DNA of 64,000 nucleotides, from positions 1 to 64,000 of the forward strand of contig NZ_JAOAUU010000147.1 of assembly GCF_030157465.1 (NCBI RefSeq). Direction: 5' to 3'. This DNA is from Zoogloea sp. GTDB lineage: Bacteria; Pseudomonadota; Gammaproteobacteria; Burkholderiales; Rhodocyclaceae. Shown piece by piece: positions 1 to 9,195 of this stretch. The translations under genes and the position numbers were made by a program. The notes beneath the pieces were generated by a model, which had not been told where the DNA came from, searched no databases, and was given only the letters and a program-made list of their open reading frames with translations. How positions within the stretch are numbered: position 1 is the first letter of the stretch; each line of letters opens with the position of its first letter.

Positions 1-2797
1 CGGCGCTGATGGCGAAGTCGATCATCATGATGGCGTTCTTCTTGACGATGCCGATCAGCAGGATGATCCCGATGATGCCGATCATGCCCAGCGGCCGGCC
101 CGACAGCAGCAGGGCCAGCAGGGCGCCGACGCCCGCCGAGGGCAGCGTGGACAGGATGGTGACCGGGTGGACGGTGCTCTCGTAGAGCACCCCGAGCACG
201 ATGTACATGGTGACCACCGCGGCCAGGATCAGCAGCAGGGTGTTGTCCAGCGAGGCCTGGAAGGCCAGCGCAGCGCCCTGGAAGCTGCTGCGGATGCCGC
301 GCGGCAGGCCCAGCTCGGCTTCGGCGGCACGGATCGCGCTGACCGCGTCGCCCAGTGCCACGTCCGGCGCCAGGTTGAAGGACAGGGTTACCGCCGGGAA
401 CTGCCCCAGGTGGTTGATGGCCAGCATCGTGCGCCGTTCGCTGATGCGCGCCACCGACGAGAGCGGCACGCTGCCCCCGCCGGCGGCCGGAATGTGGATG
501 TGTTCCAGCGCGGCGGGGCTTTGCTGGAAGTCCGGCCCCACCTCCAGCACCACCCGGTACAGGGCCGACTGGGTGAAGATGTTCGACACCTGGCGCTGAC
601 CGAAGGCGCTGTAAAGGGCGTTGTCGATGGCGGCCGGGGTGACGCCGAGGCGGCCGGCGCTGTCCCGGTCGATGTCGATGAAGGCCATGGCGCCCTGGTC
701 CTGCAGGTCGCTGGCCACGTCGGCGAGCTGGGGCAGGGTGCGCAGCTTTTCGGTGAGCCTGGCCGACCACTGGGCCAGTTGCACTTCATTGGCGCCTTCC
801 AGGCTGAACTGGTACTGGGTGCGGCTGGCCCTGTCCTCGATGGAGAGATCCTGCACCGGCTGCATGAACAGCCGGGTATCGAGGCGGTGCTCTTGCAGCC
901 GCGCCTGCAGGCGGCGGATCACCTCGGTGGCGCTGGCATCCCGCTCGTCCTTCGGCTTCAGCCGGATCAGCATGCGGCCGCTGTTGAGCGTGGTGTTGGT
1001 GCCGTCCACGCCGATGAAGGAGGACAGGTTTTCCACGGCGGGGTCTTCCAGCACGATACCGGCGAGGGTTTGCTGGCGCTCGGACATGGCAGTGAAGGAA
1101 ATGTCCTGGGGGGCTTCCGAGATCGCCTGGATCAGGCCGGTGTCCTGCACCGGGAAGAAGCCCTTGGGGATGAACACATAGAGCAGAACCGTGAGCGTGA
1201 GGGTGCCGAAGGACACCAGCAGGGTCAGGCGCTGATGCCGGAGCACCCATTCGAGCATCACCGCGTAGCGGTCGACGATGGCCTGGAAGAGGGCGCCGTT
1301 TTGCGCGTGCTGAGGGCCGACCGGCTTGAGCAGGCGCGCCGACATCATCGGGGTGAGGGTAAGCGACACCACGGCCGAAATCAGGATGGCCACCGCCAGG
1401 GTGATGGCGAATTCGCGAAACAGGCGGCCAACCACGTCGCTCATGAAAATCAGCGGAATCAGCACCGCGATCAGCGACACGGTGAGGGAGATGATCGTGA
1501 AGCCGATCTGCTTGGCGCCCTTGAGCGCGGCCTCCAGCGGGGTTTCGCCGTCTTCCACGTGGCGACTGATGTTCTCGATCATCACGATGGCGTCGTCCAC
1601 CACGAAGCCGGTGGCGATGGTGAGGGCCATCAGGGTCAGGTTGTTGATGCTGAAGCCGGCGGCGTGCATCACCGCAAAGGTGCCGATCAGCGACAGGGGC
1701 ACCGCCACCGCCGGAATCAGCGTTGCGGTGAAACTGCGCAGGAACAGGAAGATCACGCCCACCACCAGCGCCACGGCCAGCACCAGCTCGAACTGCACAT
1801 CCTTGACCGAAGCCTGGATCGAGAGGGTGCGGTCGGTCAGGAGGCGCAGGTCCACCGAGGTGGGCAGGTCGTCCTGCAGCTGGGGCAAGAGGGCGCGCAC
1901 CCGCTCGGCGGTTTCGATGACGTTGGCCCCGGTCTGGCGGTGGATGTTGATGATCACCGCCGGGCTTTTGTCGGCCCAGGCGGCCAGGCGGGTGTTCTCC
2001 ACGCCTTCGACCGTTTCGGCCACGTCGCCCAGGCGGATCGGGGCGCCGTTGCGCCACGCGATCGTCAGCTTGCGGTAGTCCTCGGCGGATTTGAGCTGGT
2101 CGTTGGCGTCGAGGGTGGTGGCCTTCACCGGGCCGTCGAAGCTGCCCTTGGCCATGTTGACGTTGGCGTTGGAGATGGCGCTGCGCACGTCCTCGAGGCT
2201 GAGCCCCGCCGACGCGAGTGCCTGCGGGTTGACCTGCACGCGCACGGCCGGGCGCAGCCCGCCGCCGATGGTGACAAGCCCGATGCCCGGCAGTTGCGAG
2301 ATCTTCATGGCCATGCGCGTATCCACCAGATCGGCCAGCCTTGCCATGGGCAGGCTGGTGGAGCTGACGGCGAGGGTCAGGATTGGTGCGTCGGCCGGGT
2401 TGATCTTGCTGTAGACCGGCGGCATCGGCAGATCCTGCGGCAGGAAGCTGCTGCTGGTGTTGATGGCGGCCTGCACCTGCTGTTCGGCCACGTCCATGGC
2501 CAGTGCCAGGTCGAACTGCAGGGTGATCACCGAAATGCCCTCGCCACTGGTCGAGGACATGCGCTTGAGCCCCGGCATCTGGCCAAACTGGCGCTCGAGC
2601 GGCGCGGTGATGGCCGACGTGGTGACTTCAGGGCTGGCGCCGGGGTAGCGGGTGGCGATCTGGATCGTCGGGTATTCCACCTCGGGCAGGGCCGATACCG
2701 GCAGCAGCCGCATGGCGATGAGGCCGATCAGCAGGATCGCCACCATCAACAGCGAGGTGGCGACGGGGCGGAGGATGAAGGGGCGGGACGGGTTCAT
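1..2797 (-). CDS. RND efflux inner-membrane transporter (MdtB/MdtC-like), 3' end off the window
   Basis: Proton-driven resistance-nodulation-division pump of the inner membrane that takes drugs from the periplasm or membrane to an outer-membrane channel. About 932 codons are visible, against roughly 1,030-1,040 for the family, so only the last ~100 residues are missing beyond position 1. The N terminus ([20 protein letters not shown]) is the typical first helix. The hydrophobic block around [12 protein letters not shown] matches TM4 with the paired aspartates of the proton relay. Its ATG overlaps the stop of the upstream adaptor gene (ATGA), so the two are translationally coupled. The MdtB/MdtC resemblance comes from the [15 protein letters not shown] and MSSTSGEG stretches. 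Substrates cannot be read from sequence. Confidence 0.93.
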   Translation of the reverse strand, partial: MNPSRPFILRPVATSLLMVAILLIGLIAMRLLPVSALPEVEYPTIQIATRYPGASPEVTTSAITAPLERQFGQMPGLKRMSSTSGEGISVITLQFDLALAMDVAEQQVQAAINTSSSFLPQDLPMPPVYSKINPADAPILTLAVSSTSLPMARLADLVDTRMAMKISQLPGIGLVTIGGGLRPAVRVQVNPQALASAGLSLEDVRSAISNANVNMAKGSFDGPVKATTLDANDQLKSAEDYRKLTIAWRNGAPIRLGDVAETVEGVENTRLAAWADKSPAVIINIHRQTGANVIETAERVRALLPQLQDDLPTSVDLRLLTDRTLSIQASVKDVQFELVLAVALVVGVIFLFLRSFTATLIPAVAVPLSLIGTFAVMHAAGFSINNLTLMALTIATGFVVDDAIVMIENISRHVEDGETPLEAALKGAKQIGFTIISLTVSLIAVLIPLIFMSDVVGRLFREFAITLAVAILISAVVSLTLTPMMSARLLKPVGPQHAQNGALFQAIVDRYAVMLEWVLRHQRLTLLVSFGTLTLTVLLYVFIPKGFFPVQDTGLIQAISEAPQDISFTAMSERQQTLAGIVLEDPAVENLSSFIGVDGTNTTLNSGRMLIRLKPKDERDASATEVIRRLQARLQEHRLDTRLFMQPVQDLSIEDRASRTQYQFSLEGANEVQLAQWSARLTEKLRTLPQLADVASDLQDQGAMAFIDIDRDSAGRLGVTPAAIDNALYSAFGQRQVSNIFTQSALYRVVLEVGPDFQQSPAALEHIHIPAAGGGSVPLSSVARISERRTMLAINHLGQFPAVTLSFNLAPDVALGDAVSAIRAAEAELGLPRGIRSSFQGAALAFQASLDNTLLLILAAVVTMYIVLGVLYESTVHPVTILSTLPSAGVGALLALLLSGRPLGMIGIIGIILLIGIVKKNAIMMIDFAISA

Positions 2798-4044
2798 GCC
2801 GGCTTCTTGCGCTCGCGGCGTTCGCCACCGGGGCCTCCCTCGGGGCCGCCCTTGCGGGATTCCGGCGAGCTGAGTTCAACGGGGGCGCCATCCCGCAGGC
2901 GGTCGACGCCTTCGACGACGATCTTCTCGCCGGCGCTCAGGCCTGATTCGATGGCCACGGTGTCGGTGGTGGCGGTGCCGGTGACCACCGGGCGCATGTG
3001 GGCGGTCTTGTCCTGTTCATTCACCACATACACAAAGCTGCCCTGGGCGCCTTTCAGGATGGCCGCCGAGGGCACCAGCACCACGTCGCGGCGGGTGTCG
3101 ATGCGCAGGCGGGCGCTGACGAACTGGTTGGGAAAGAGGGCGCCGTCCCGGTTGTCGAACTGGGCCTTGAGCTTGACGGTGCCGGTGCTGGTGTCGATCA
3201 GGTTGTCGGTGCTGATGAGGCGTCCGCTGGCCAGCTGGCGGCGCCCGTCCCTGTCCCACGCCTCGACGGCGAGGCCCTTGCCGGCCCGGATCTGGGCTTG
3301 CACGGCGGGCAACTGGGCGGCCGGAATCGCGAACATGACCGAGATCGGCTGGGTCTGGGTGACGATCACCAGCCCCCCGGCGTCGCTCGCCCGCACCATG
3401 TTGCCGGCGTCAACCTGGCGCAGGCCGAGGGTGCCGGATACCGGGGTGGTGACCCGGGTGAAGCTCAGGTTGAGGCGGGCGGTGTCCACCAGCGCCCGGT
3501 CGGTCTGCACGGTGCCTTCCAGCTGGCGCACCTGGGCTTCCTGGCCGTCCACCTGCTGGCGGGCAATGGAATCCTTGGCCAGCAGGCCCTTGTAGCGCTC
3601 CAGGTCGAGGCGGGCGTTGGCGAGAAGGGCTTCGTCGCGCTTCAACTGGCCGCTGGCCTGCTCCAGCGCGGCGGCGATGGGGCGGGGGTCGATCTCGGCA
3701 AGCAGGTCACCGGCCTTGACGGTATGTCCGTCCTGGAAGGCGATGCGCTGGAGCAGGCCGTCGACCCGCGGCTTGATGGTGACGGTTTTGAAGGCCGTGA
3801 CCGTGCCGATGGCGTTGAGGCTCACGTCGATGTCGCCGGACCGGCTGGCGGCGGTGAGGACGGGCGCCGGGCGATTGGCGGCGTCGCGGTTGCGCCCGCC
3901 CGGGCCGCGTCGGCCGCTTTCCGGTGCGGGCGCCTTTTCGGCGGCGCGGGCTTCGGGGGCCGGCAGGCTGCGAAAATAATAAGCGCCGCCGGCGGTGGTG
4001 GCGGCGAGCAGGGCGAGGGTGGTCCAGACGTACGTCTTTTTCAT
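2794..4044 (-). CDS. RND efflux periplasmic adaptor (membrane fusion protein, MdtA-like)
   Basis: Adaptor of 416 aa linking the RND pump to an outer-membrane factor. It has one N-terminal membrane anchor or uncleaved signal (residues ~5-27), then a Gly/Pro/Arg-rich linker. Next come the lipoyl half-motifs ([20 protein letters not shown] near 90-110 and [20 protein letters not shown] near 200), separated by an alpha-hairpin ([19 protein letters not shown]) and followed by a beta-barrel and membrane-proximal domain. This is the standard HlyD/MdtA order and length. It is the first gene of the operon and its stop overlaps the pump start. No outer-membrane factor gene is present on this side, so the partner channel lies left of the window or elsewhere. 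Confidence 0.92.
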   Translation of the reverse strand: MKKTYVWTTLALLAATTAGGAYYFRSLPAPEARAAEKAPAPESGRRGPGGRNRDAANRPAPVLTAASRSGDIDVSLNAIGTVTAFKTVTIKPRVDGLLQRIAFQDGHTVKAGDLLAEIDPRPIAAALEQASGQLKRDEALLANARLDLERYKGLLAKDSIARQQVDGQEAQVRQLEGTVQTDRALVDTARLNLSFTRVTTPVSGTLGLRQVDAGNMVRASDAGGLVIVTQTQPISVMFAIPAAQLPAVQAQIRAGKGLAVEAWDRDGRRQLASGRLISTDNLIDTSTGTVKLKAQFDNRDGALFPNQFVSARLRIDTRRDVVLVPSAAILKGAQGSFVYVVNEQDKTAHMRPVVTGTATTDTVAIESGLSAGEKIVVEGVDRLRDGAPVELSSPESRKGGPEGGPGGERRERKKPA

Positions 4045-4364
4045 GGAGTTCGGATTCAGGATAAAGCGCGGTGCAGGGCGGTTCCGGGCGCCGGGGGAGC
4101 GTGCCCAATTGATTCGTTTAATTGCAGGTTTCGTGCCGACCTTAATGTTTTATTTCCGGATTGCTTTTCCGGAATTGGAATAAGGCCTCAAGCGCTTGAA
4201 TTGAAATGAATCGCGGCGCTATTTTTTGGGTGCGCCAAATTGCGGCGGGCAATCACCGTGGGTGGTGCGGACGCAGGGTCGGGCGCGTTTTCGGGTTGCG
4301 TGTTCAGCACCGCTGTTGCCGGCCTGCTGGCTGGGCAACAGCGGGCAGGCCCTGTTGCCACGGA
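4045..4364. other. Non-coding gap upstream of the efflux operon
   Basis: About 320 bp with no convincing gene in any frame. It should hold the efflux operon promoter. The stretch 4110-4230 is visibly AT-richer than its surroundings. It contains an inverted repeat with perfect 7-bp arms, TTCCGGA (4154-4160) and TCCGGAA (4168-4174), separated by 7 bp. This sits about 110-130 bp upstream of the adaptor start and could be a repressor site. No TetR or MarR regulator gene lies next to the operon. Confidence 0.5.
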
Positions 4365-4691
4365 TCAGGCGTCCGGGCGGAAGCCCCATTTGGGCGTGAG
4401 CAGCAGGGCCAGCATCGAGGCGACACTGCAGCCGATGGCCGCCCACAGAATCAGCGGGTTCTCGTTGATCCGCTCGGGGTAGATGCTCAGGCCGGCGGCC
4501 AGGCCGATGCCATTGCCGCCGGCCACCAGCACGACGGCGGCCAGATCGTGGTAGCGCCGGGCCTTGTTGGCGCCGGTGGCCCAGCCGGGGTCGGTGTTGT
4601 AGCTGGGCAGGCCGTGGTGGTTACGCTCCAGCCGTTCAAGGGTAGAGAGAAAGCGACGCAGATTGGTGATGGCCCGCTCGGCCTTGAAATC
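4365..4691 (-). pseudogene. C-terminal half of a split four-helix membrane protein
   Basis: Reading the minus strand from 4691 gives 108 residues starting DFKAERAITNLRRFLSTLER, with two hydrophobic segments (around AAVVLVAGGNGIGLAAGL and ILWAAIGCSVASMLALLL) and a normal TGA at 4365-4367. There is no start codon or ribosome-binding site at this point. The matching N-terminal half, with two more helices, lies 9.2 kb away at 13860-14087 on the same strand, directly beyond the other end of the restriction-modification island. Joined, the halves would make a protein of about 183 aa: basic/polar N terminus, TM1-TM2, charged loop (NNLRR-type coil), TM3-TM4. The frame is intact, so the disruption looks recent. 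Function unknown. Confidence 0.8.
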
Positions 4692-4695
4692 AAGA

Positions 4696-4710
4696 GCTTG
4701 TCCGTGAATA
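4696..4710 (+). repeat. Left inverted end of the R-M island
   Basis: GCTTGTCCGTGAATA. The inward-facing partner at the other end differs at two positions. It directly abuts the C-terminal fragment of the disrupted gene. It resembles insertion-sequence terminal repeats in style, but I cannot assign a family. Confidence 0.6.
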
Positions 4711-4789
4711 AGAGGCCGAGGCCCCGGAGCGTAGAGGAATTGCCGTCCGGTGCCGCGTGTGATGCGACTTCATTGAAGCACTTTGAGGT

Positions 4790-6406
4790 TCACGGCAAGG
4801 CTGGCAGGCCCAGCTCTTTGAGGAAGGTATTGTGTTTGTCCCGTGCATCCTTAATGGTTTGTGCCAGGGTGACCAGCTCGGTATTGATTAACTGCAAATC
4901 GACTTCGGCCTCGCCTACGGCCGTGCTGATATAGCGTGAGATATTCAGGTTGAAGTCGTTCTTCTCGATCTCCGCCATTTCCACGCGGCGGGCATAGCGC
5001 TCGATTCGTTCCGGGCGTTGCTGGTAGGTGTCGATGATCTTGGCGATGTGCTCGTCGCTCAGTTGGTTCTGGCGTTTGCCTTTCACGAAGTGCTCGGCGG
5101 CGTTGATGAAGAGCACGTCGTCGGGCTTCTTGCACTTCTTGAGCACAAGGATGCAGACCGGGATGCCGGTGGAGTAGAAGAGATTGGCGGGCAGGCCGAT
5201 GACGGTGTCGATGTGGCCGTCCTTGAGCAGCTTGGTGCGGATGCGTTCCTCGGCTCCTCCACGGAAGAGCACGCCGTGCGGCAGGATGATCGCCATCACG
5301 CCCTCGTCTTTGAGGAAGTGGAAGCCGTGCAGCAGGAAGGCGAAGTCGGCAGCGGATTTGGGGGCGAGGCCGTGGCTTTTGAAGCGCACGTCGTCGGCCA
5401 TCGCGGCGGTCGGCGCCCAGCGGTAGCTGAAGGGCGGGTTGGCGACGATGGCGTCGAAGCTCGGCTTTTTCGCCGGGTTCTGCTCGCGCATCATGTCCCA
5501 CTCATTAAGCAGCGTGTCGCCGTGAAAGATGTCGAACTCCGTGTCCTTCACCCCGTGCAGCAGCATGTTCATGCGCGCGAGGTTGTAGGTGGTGATGTTC
5601 TTCTCCTGGCCGAAGATCTTGCCGATGGTGCCGCCGGCCTTGTTCACCTTCTTGCGCACGTTGAGCAACAGCGAACCGGAGCCACAGGCAAAGTCCAGCA
5701 CGCTCTCCAGGCGCTTCTTGGTCCCGGTTTTCGGTTCCTGGCTGTCCAGCGTGACGATGGCGGAGAGGATGTCGGAAATCTGCTGCGGGGTGTAAAACTC
5801 GCCCGCCTTCTTGCCGGACCCGGCAGCAAACTGGCCGATCAGGTATTCATAAGCATCGCCCAGCGCATCGATGGCCGTGGAGAACCCCGCCAGTCCCTCG
5901 GCAATCTTCTGGATGATGGTGCACAACTTGGCGTTTCGGTCGGGGTAGGTCTTGCCCAGCTTGGGGGAGCCCAGGTCAATCTCGGAAAACAGACCCTGGA
6001 AGGTGCTCTCGAAAGACTCCGTCTCGATGTACTTGAAGCCCGCTTGCAGCGTGTTGAGCAGCTCCGCATTCTGCGTGCGGGCCAGGTTGGCGATGCTGTT
6101 CCAGAGGTGCGCGGGCTGGATGACGTAATGCACCTTGCGCCGCATCTGCTTCTCGAACGCCGGGATGTCGTCCACGTTGTTCGCATACCAGAGCGCCAGC
6201 GGCACCTTGCGGGTGTCGCCGTCCACATCGGGGTAATCCCGCCCCAGCTCCTTCTTCGCCGCCGTCTCGTAGTTGTCCGAGAGGTAGCGCAGGAAGAGGA
6301 AGGACAGCATGTAGTCGCGAAAGTCGTCCGCATCCATCGCCCCGCGCAGTTGGTCGGCGATGCTCCAGAGGGTGTTGCCCAGTTGTTTCTGGTTTTGTTC
6401 AGTCAT
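4790..6406 (-). CDS. hsdM: Type I restriction-modification system, DNA methyltransferase subunit HsdM
   Basis: N6-adenine methyltransferase subunit of the M2S (methylase) and R2M2S (restriction) complexes; 538 aa, a normal length. N-terminal HsdM domain at residues ~5-160. SAM-binding motif I is DFACGSG (238-244) and the catalytic motif IV is NPPF (323-326). The C-terminal part carries the helical tail that contacts HsdS. It is the last gene of the island's operon, 262 bp after dinD. That makes it the only gene of the operon not overlapped by its neighbour, and it may have its own promoter in that gap. The leader has a purine-rich AAGAAGAG just before the ATG. Confidence 0.96.
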   Translation of the reverse strand: MTEQNQKQLGNTLWSIADQLRGAMDADDFRDYMLSFLFLRYLSDNYETAAKKELGRDYPDVDGDTRKVPLALWYANNVDDIPAFEKQMRRKVHYVIQPAHLWNSIANLARTQNAELLNTLQAGFKYIETESFESTFQGLFSEIDLGSPKLGKTYPDRNAKLCTIIQKIAEGLAGFSTAIDALGDAYEYLIGQFAAGSGKKAGEFYTPQQISDILSAIVTLDSQEPKTGTKKRLESVLDFACGSGSLLLNVRKKVNKAGGTIGKIFGQEKNITTYNLARMNMLLHGVKDTEFDIFHGDTLLNEWDMMREQNPAKKPSFDAIVANPPFSYRWAPTAAMADDVRFKSHGLAPKSAADFAFLLHGFHFLKDEGVMAIILPHGVLFRGGAEERIRTKLLKDGHIDTVIGLPANLFYSTGIPVCILVLKKCKKPDDVLFINAAEHFVKGKRQNQLSDEHIAKIIDTYQQRPERIERYARRVEMAEIEKNDFNLNISRYISTAVGEAEVDLQLINTELVTLAQTIKDARDKHNTFLKELGLPALP

Positions 6407-6668
6407 GTCTCTTCTTCAATGGATTGGGCTGTGGCTGCAGCTTCATCGCCTGCTCAAAATCGCGATCCAAGTGATCGGCCTTGGCAATCTGTCGGAATTG
6501 CCGACAGGTTGCCGTGCATGAACAAGATCTGCGCTACTGGCCGAGCAGTTGCCGAGGAATCCTCGGTAACTCGCTTACACCGCAACTCGGTTTGAACCGT
6601 CAAGGATTCCTTGACAGTTGCCGCCAGGATCAAACCTCGAACCACAGCAGGATGGGAAATCAGGCCGT
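6407..6668. promoter_or_regulatory. Gap between dinD and hsdM with three successive palindromes
   Basis: This 262-bp gap contains three imperfect palindromes. The first, 6483-6513, has 13-bp arms with one mismatch around CTGTCGG/CCGACAG. The second, 6548-6570, has 11-bp arms around a central A with core GAGGAATCCTC. The third, 6595-6619, has 12-bp arms with one mismatch and core AAGGATTCCTT. Centres are 61 and 48 bp apart and all three have a GGA(A/T)TCC-like middle. They could be operators controlling hsdM, or transcript hairpins between dinD and hsdM. None is followed by a T tract in the direction of transcription, which argues against simple terminators. A 72-codon frame (6454-6672) starts on the dinD stop but runs through all three palindromes; I do not call it a gene. 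Confidence 0.5.
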
Positions 6669-7535
6669 TCATTCTTCGTGTGATGGCTTCGGCAAACGTC
6701 CGGCCTGCTTCTCCAGCTTTTTTTCTTCAGCTTTGACGCGGCGCTCCAGTTTCTTGATGTCCTGCTCGGGCGGCAGGGCTTCCGGCTTGATGCCACGCTC
6801 GCCGAGCATCTGGCGCACGCTGGTGTTGTTCTGCAGATGTTCCTTGGTGATGGCGGGTTCCCCGCGCAGGTCGGCCTGCTGCACGTTGTGATTGGTCATT
6901 TCCGTTGCCAGGTTCTTGGCGGCAATCGTCAGGGTCGGCAAAAAGTCCGCCAGCGGGCGGGACTGGGTGATGCCAAACTTGTCCTTCATAGCCTGCGTGG
7001 TGTGGCCGCCGAAGAGGGCGGCGTCACCTTTGGAGCGGATGCGGCCAAACCCTGCATCGTCCACGCCGCGCTCGAAGATATTGTCGGAAAGCGCCTTTTC
7101 CGAGGCTCGCAGCTTGTCGCGGGCCTCCAGTCGATGCAGCAGTTGCAAACGCTCTTCGATCAACTCCAGCTTGCGTGTCTGGATGGCGAAATAACTCTGG
7201 GCAAAGGCAATCGGCTCTTTGCGTGGGTCGCCGTTCTGGGCGATCAGGTAGCACGCGTAGCGAGTGAGCATGAAATCCTCGATCTCACGCTGCCCGCCCT
7301 TACCGTGAGTGATCAATTTCGTGACGCCACGAAAATGATGCCCGGCCTCGTAACCCGTTGTTTTGCAAGACTCGATGGCACGCTGGATGGCGGTCAAAAA
7401 ATTCTCCCACCGGGCGTAGCCCAGCGGTTCCTGCAAATCACGGGCGAACCAGAACTCAAGGTCGGCCGCCTCGGGATGGGTTTGGGCCAGCGCGTCAAAC
7501 TGGCTTTGCATCTGGACGATGAGTTCTTTGTTCAT
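6669..7535 (-). CDS. dinD: DinD-like protein (BRO-N domain)
   Basis: A 288-aa protein of the DinD / damage-inducible protein D family. The N-terminal region (FWFARDLQEPLGYARWENF at ~25-45, then MLTRYACYLIAQNGDPRK) is the BRO-N-type DNA-binding fold seen in phage antirepressors, and the remainder is the DinD-specific helical half ending in a charged coiled coil (EQDIKKLERRVKAEEKKLEK). In E. coli, DinD is LexA-regulated and inhibits RecA strand exchange. Homologues are often carried inside R-M operons. I chose the ATG at 7535 because it overlaps the hsdS stop (ATGA) like the other joints in this operon; an upstream in-frame extension of 40 codons lies inside hsdS and is not convincing. Its role here is unknown. 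Confidence 0.85.
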   Translation of the reverse strand: MNKELIVQMQSQFDALAQTHPEAADLEFWFARDLQEPLGYARWENFLTAIQRAIESCKTTGYEAGHHFRGVTKLITHGKGGQREIEDFMLTRYACYLIAQNGDPRKEPIAFAQSYFAIQTRKLELIEERLQLLHRLEARDKLRASEKALSDNIFERGVDDAGFGRIRSKGDAALFGGHTTQAMKDKFGITQSRPLADFLPTLTIAAKNLATEMTNHNVQQADLRGEPAITKEHLQNNTSVRQMLGERGIKPEALPPEQDIKKLERRVKAEEKKLEKQAGRLPKPSHEE

Positions 7536-8842
7536 AGATCGATGGTTTCCTCCGGCGATGGGAAAAGCTGCTGCATCAGCCCTTTCTTGTGGGTCTTGAG
7601 GGCTTCGAGCTTTTGGGTTTCGGCGGCGATCAGGGCATCGAGGCTGCTTAGGCATGAGGCGATACGTTGTTGTTCGTCGGGTGGAATAAGCGGGATCTTG
7701 AGCTGGGCAAACGTCTCACGCGTGAGGTGCTTGATGCCTCCGCCAGTGAAGAGCATTTCAAACTGGGTTGTGCCTGCAAGGTTCTCAAGGTGGAAGACGA
7801 GCAAGCAGGGTTCAAAAGGCACATTGAACCGGACGCGGTGAATGGCCTTCTGAAACTTGAGGTCTGGCAAACGTCCGTCCCAGACGGCAGCACGCCCCGG
7901 TTCTCCACCCTCGCAAACAACGACATCACCCGCTTTCAATCCGAAGCGATCAAGTTCACCGTCGTTGAAATACATTTCGGGCAGATTTGACGTGTTCACT
8001 TCATTCCAGCGAACGGACAAGTTATTGAGGTATGGCAGAAACCGACCTGTTGTGTGCTTTTGTTTGTCGAGCATTTTGCCAAGCTTGATCTCGGCGATGT
8101 CTCCCAAAGCCACTTCCTCCCACTCCCCGGCGTTTTGGAATTCGGGGAAGCGGAGGCGGGGTTGGGTTTCGCCTTCGCGGGGGAAAAGCTGCTGCATCAG
8201 CCCTTTTTTATGGGTCTTGAGCGCGTCCACTTTCCGCGCTTGCGCGGCCATCAGTTCGTCCACCGAACTCAGGCACTCGGCGATTTTTTGTTGTTCGGCG
8301 GGTTTTGGGAATCTGACCGGTAGGGCTTTGATGATGTCAGCGTTAAGATTCTGAACGCCACTTCCGGCAGCGTTATCAACAAAGTAGCTTTGGCTGCCGG
8401 GTGCCGAAATCGAATAATAGAGAAAGTCTCTATCAGCCTTCTTGGAGATGTCCGTGATGGCAATCCAGCCGTCATGAATGCATGTTTCAATCTGAAGAAT
8501 GTAGGGCCGTCCGAAACTCATCGAGTTTGAGAGAATTAAGTCTCCGGGTTTTACGACTCTGGTTTTGCTCAGTGCTTCAGGGCGGACTTTCTCGGCAGTT
8601 CGAGTGACGTATTTGGCTTCTTTATCCACATCGCCAATCTTGAGCCAGTTGAGGCCGTTCGCATCGGTGGTGAGGAAACCATCAATTGGACGTGGAGAAC
8701 CGCCACGAACGACTTCCGACAAATCACCCAAGATGGAGTTATCCCACCCCTCTGCCTCCCGAAACTCCGGAAACCGCAGCTTCGGCACCAGCGCAGGCTT
8801 TGCCTCTGCCGTCAGAACGGGGCTTGGCGTTTGGGGGTTCAT
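7532..8842 (-). CDS. hsdS: Type I restriction-modification system, specificity subunit HsdS
   Basis: The DNA sequence-recognition subunit, 436 aa, with the standard arrangement of two target-recognition domains (about residues 20-170 and 215-385), each followed by a conserved coiled-coil spacer. The spacers are near-duplicates: DALKTHKKGLMQQLFPREGE in the middle and EALKTHKKGLMQQLFPSPEE at the end. At DNA level this gives a 40-bp repeat with two mismatches (7561-7600 and 8182-8221), a substrate for recombination that could swap or delete a recognition domain. The start ATG overlaps the stop of the upstream 118-aa gene and its stop overlaps the dinD start. The target sequence cannot be predicted. 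Confidence 0.95.
   Translation of the reverse strand: MNPQTPSPVLTAEAKPALVPKLRFPEFREAEGWDNSILGDLSEVVRGGSPRPIDGFLTTDANGLNWLKIGDVDKEAKYVTRTAEKVRPEALSKTRVVKPGDLILSNSMSFGRPYILQIETCIHDGWIAITDISKKADRDFLYYSISAPGSQSYFVDNAAGSGVQNLNADIIKALPVRFPKPAEQQKIAECLSSVDELMAAQARKVDALKTHKKGLMQQLFPREGETQPRLRFPEFQNAGEWEEVALGDIAEIKLGKMLDKQKHTTGRFLPYLNNLSVRWNEVNTSNLPEMYFNDGELDRFGLKAGDVVVCEGGEPGRAAVWDGRLPDLKFQKAIHRVRFNVPFEPCLLVFHLENLAGTTQFEMLFTGGGIKHLTRETFAQLKIPLIPPDEQQRIASCLSSLDALIAAETQKLEALKTHKKGLMQQLFPSPEETIDL
7561..7600 (-). repeat. hsdS internal repeat, distal copy
   Basis: Encodes the terminal KTHKKGLMQQLF spacer of HsdS. It matches 8182-8221 at 38 of 40 positions in direct orientation, 621 bp apart. Confidence 0.85.
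8182..8221 (-). repeat. hsdS internal repeat, central copy
   Basis: Encodes the central KTHKKGLMQQLF spacer between the two recognition domains. It is the direct-repeat partner of 7561-7600. Confidence 0.85.
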
Positions 8843-9195
8843 GGCGCCACCTCGTCGGTGAGGTTCTGGTCATCGGCATCCCACATCTCGCGGTAGGCGT
8901 GGACATAAGCCGCGGTGGCCTGGGGGTCCAGCGTCCAGTAATGGCGGCAGAGGGTTTTGAAGAGGGCCAAGCCCTCCGGCAAGCAGGCGTGGTCCAACAG
9001 TTGGTCGAGTGTGTGCTCGATGCGTTGAACATCGCGGCTGCCGCTGCGCACCATGTCTTGCGCGGTGGGCGTCAGTGCTTCGATGGCCTGTTCGTGCAGT
9101 GTTTGCAGCCCGGCCGCGGTCGTCTTCAACTCAGCGAGCAGGTCTTGGTAGGTGGCTGCGCGCGGCCTTGCGGTGTGCTGGTCCTGGGTGGTCAT
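8839..9195 (-). CDS. Uncharacterised 118-aa protein embedded in the R-M operon
   Basis: A small acidic, mostly helical soluble protein beginning MTTQDQHTARPRAATYQDLL and ending DDQNLTDEVAP. It has no signal peptide, membrane segment or catalytic motif that I recognise. The middle is rich in amphipathic helix (LAELKTTAAGLQTLHEQAIE, then QRIEHTLDQLLDHACLPEGL), and a HYWTLDPQATAAYVHAYREM segment follows. The ATG at 9195 overlaps the stop of the AlbA_2 gene and its stop overlaps the hsdS start, so it is translationally coupled on both sides. That argues it is real. It could be an accessory factor, an antirestriction-type regulator or a partner of the AlbA_2 protein. No function is assigned. Confidence 0.72.
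   Translation of the reverse strand: MTTQDQHTARPRAATYQDLLAELKTTAAGLQTLHEQAIEALTPTAQDMVRSGSRDVQRIEHTLDQLLDHACLPEGLALFKTLCRHYWTLDPQATAAYVHAYREMWDADDQNLTDEVAP

Noticed and set aside
167-3595. 1,142-codon frame on the plus strand over the efflux genes
   Set aside because: Antisense shadow of the RND genes: Gly/His/Gln/Arg-rich translation with no domain, whereas the minus strand gives clean pump and adaptor proteins.
4045-4364. Small frames between the efflux operon and the split-gene fragment
   Set aside because: No start with ribosome-binding site and no recognisable protein; the stretch is better read as a promoter region.
6489-6507. CTGTCGGAATTGCCGACAG as a LexA box next to dinD
   Set aside because: Spacer between CTGT and ACAG is 11 bp, not 8, and it lies downstream of dinD, not upstream.
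6454-6672. A 72-codon frame that starts on the dinD stop (ATGA) and ends before hsdM
   Set aside because: It runs through three palindromes and shows no protein-like pattern. The ATGA start fits the operon style, so it is not impossible, but support is too weak.
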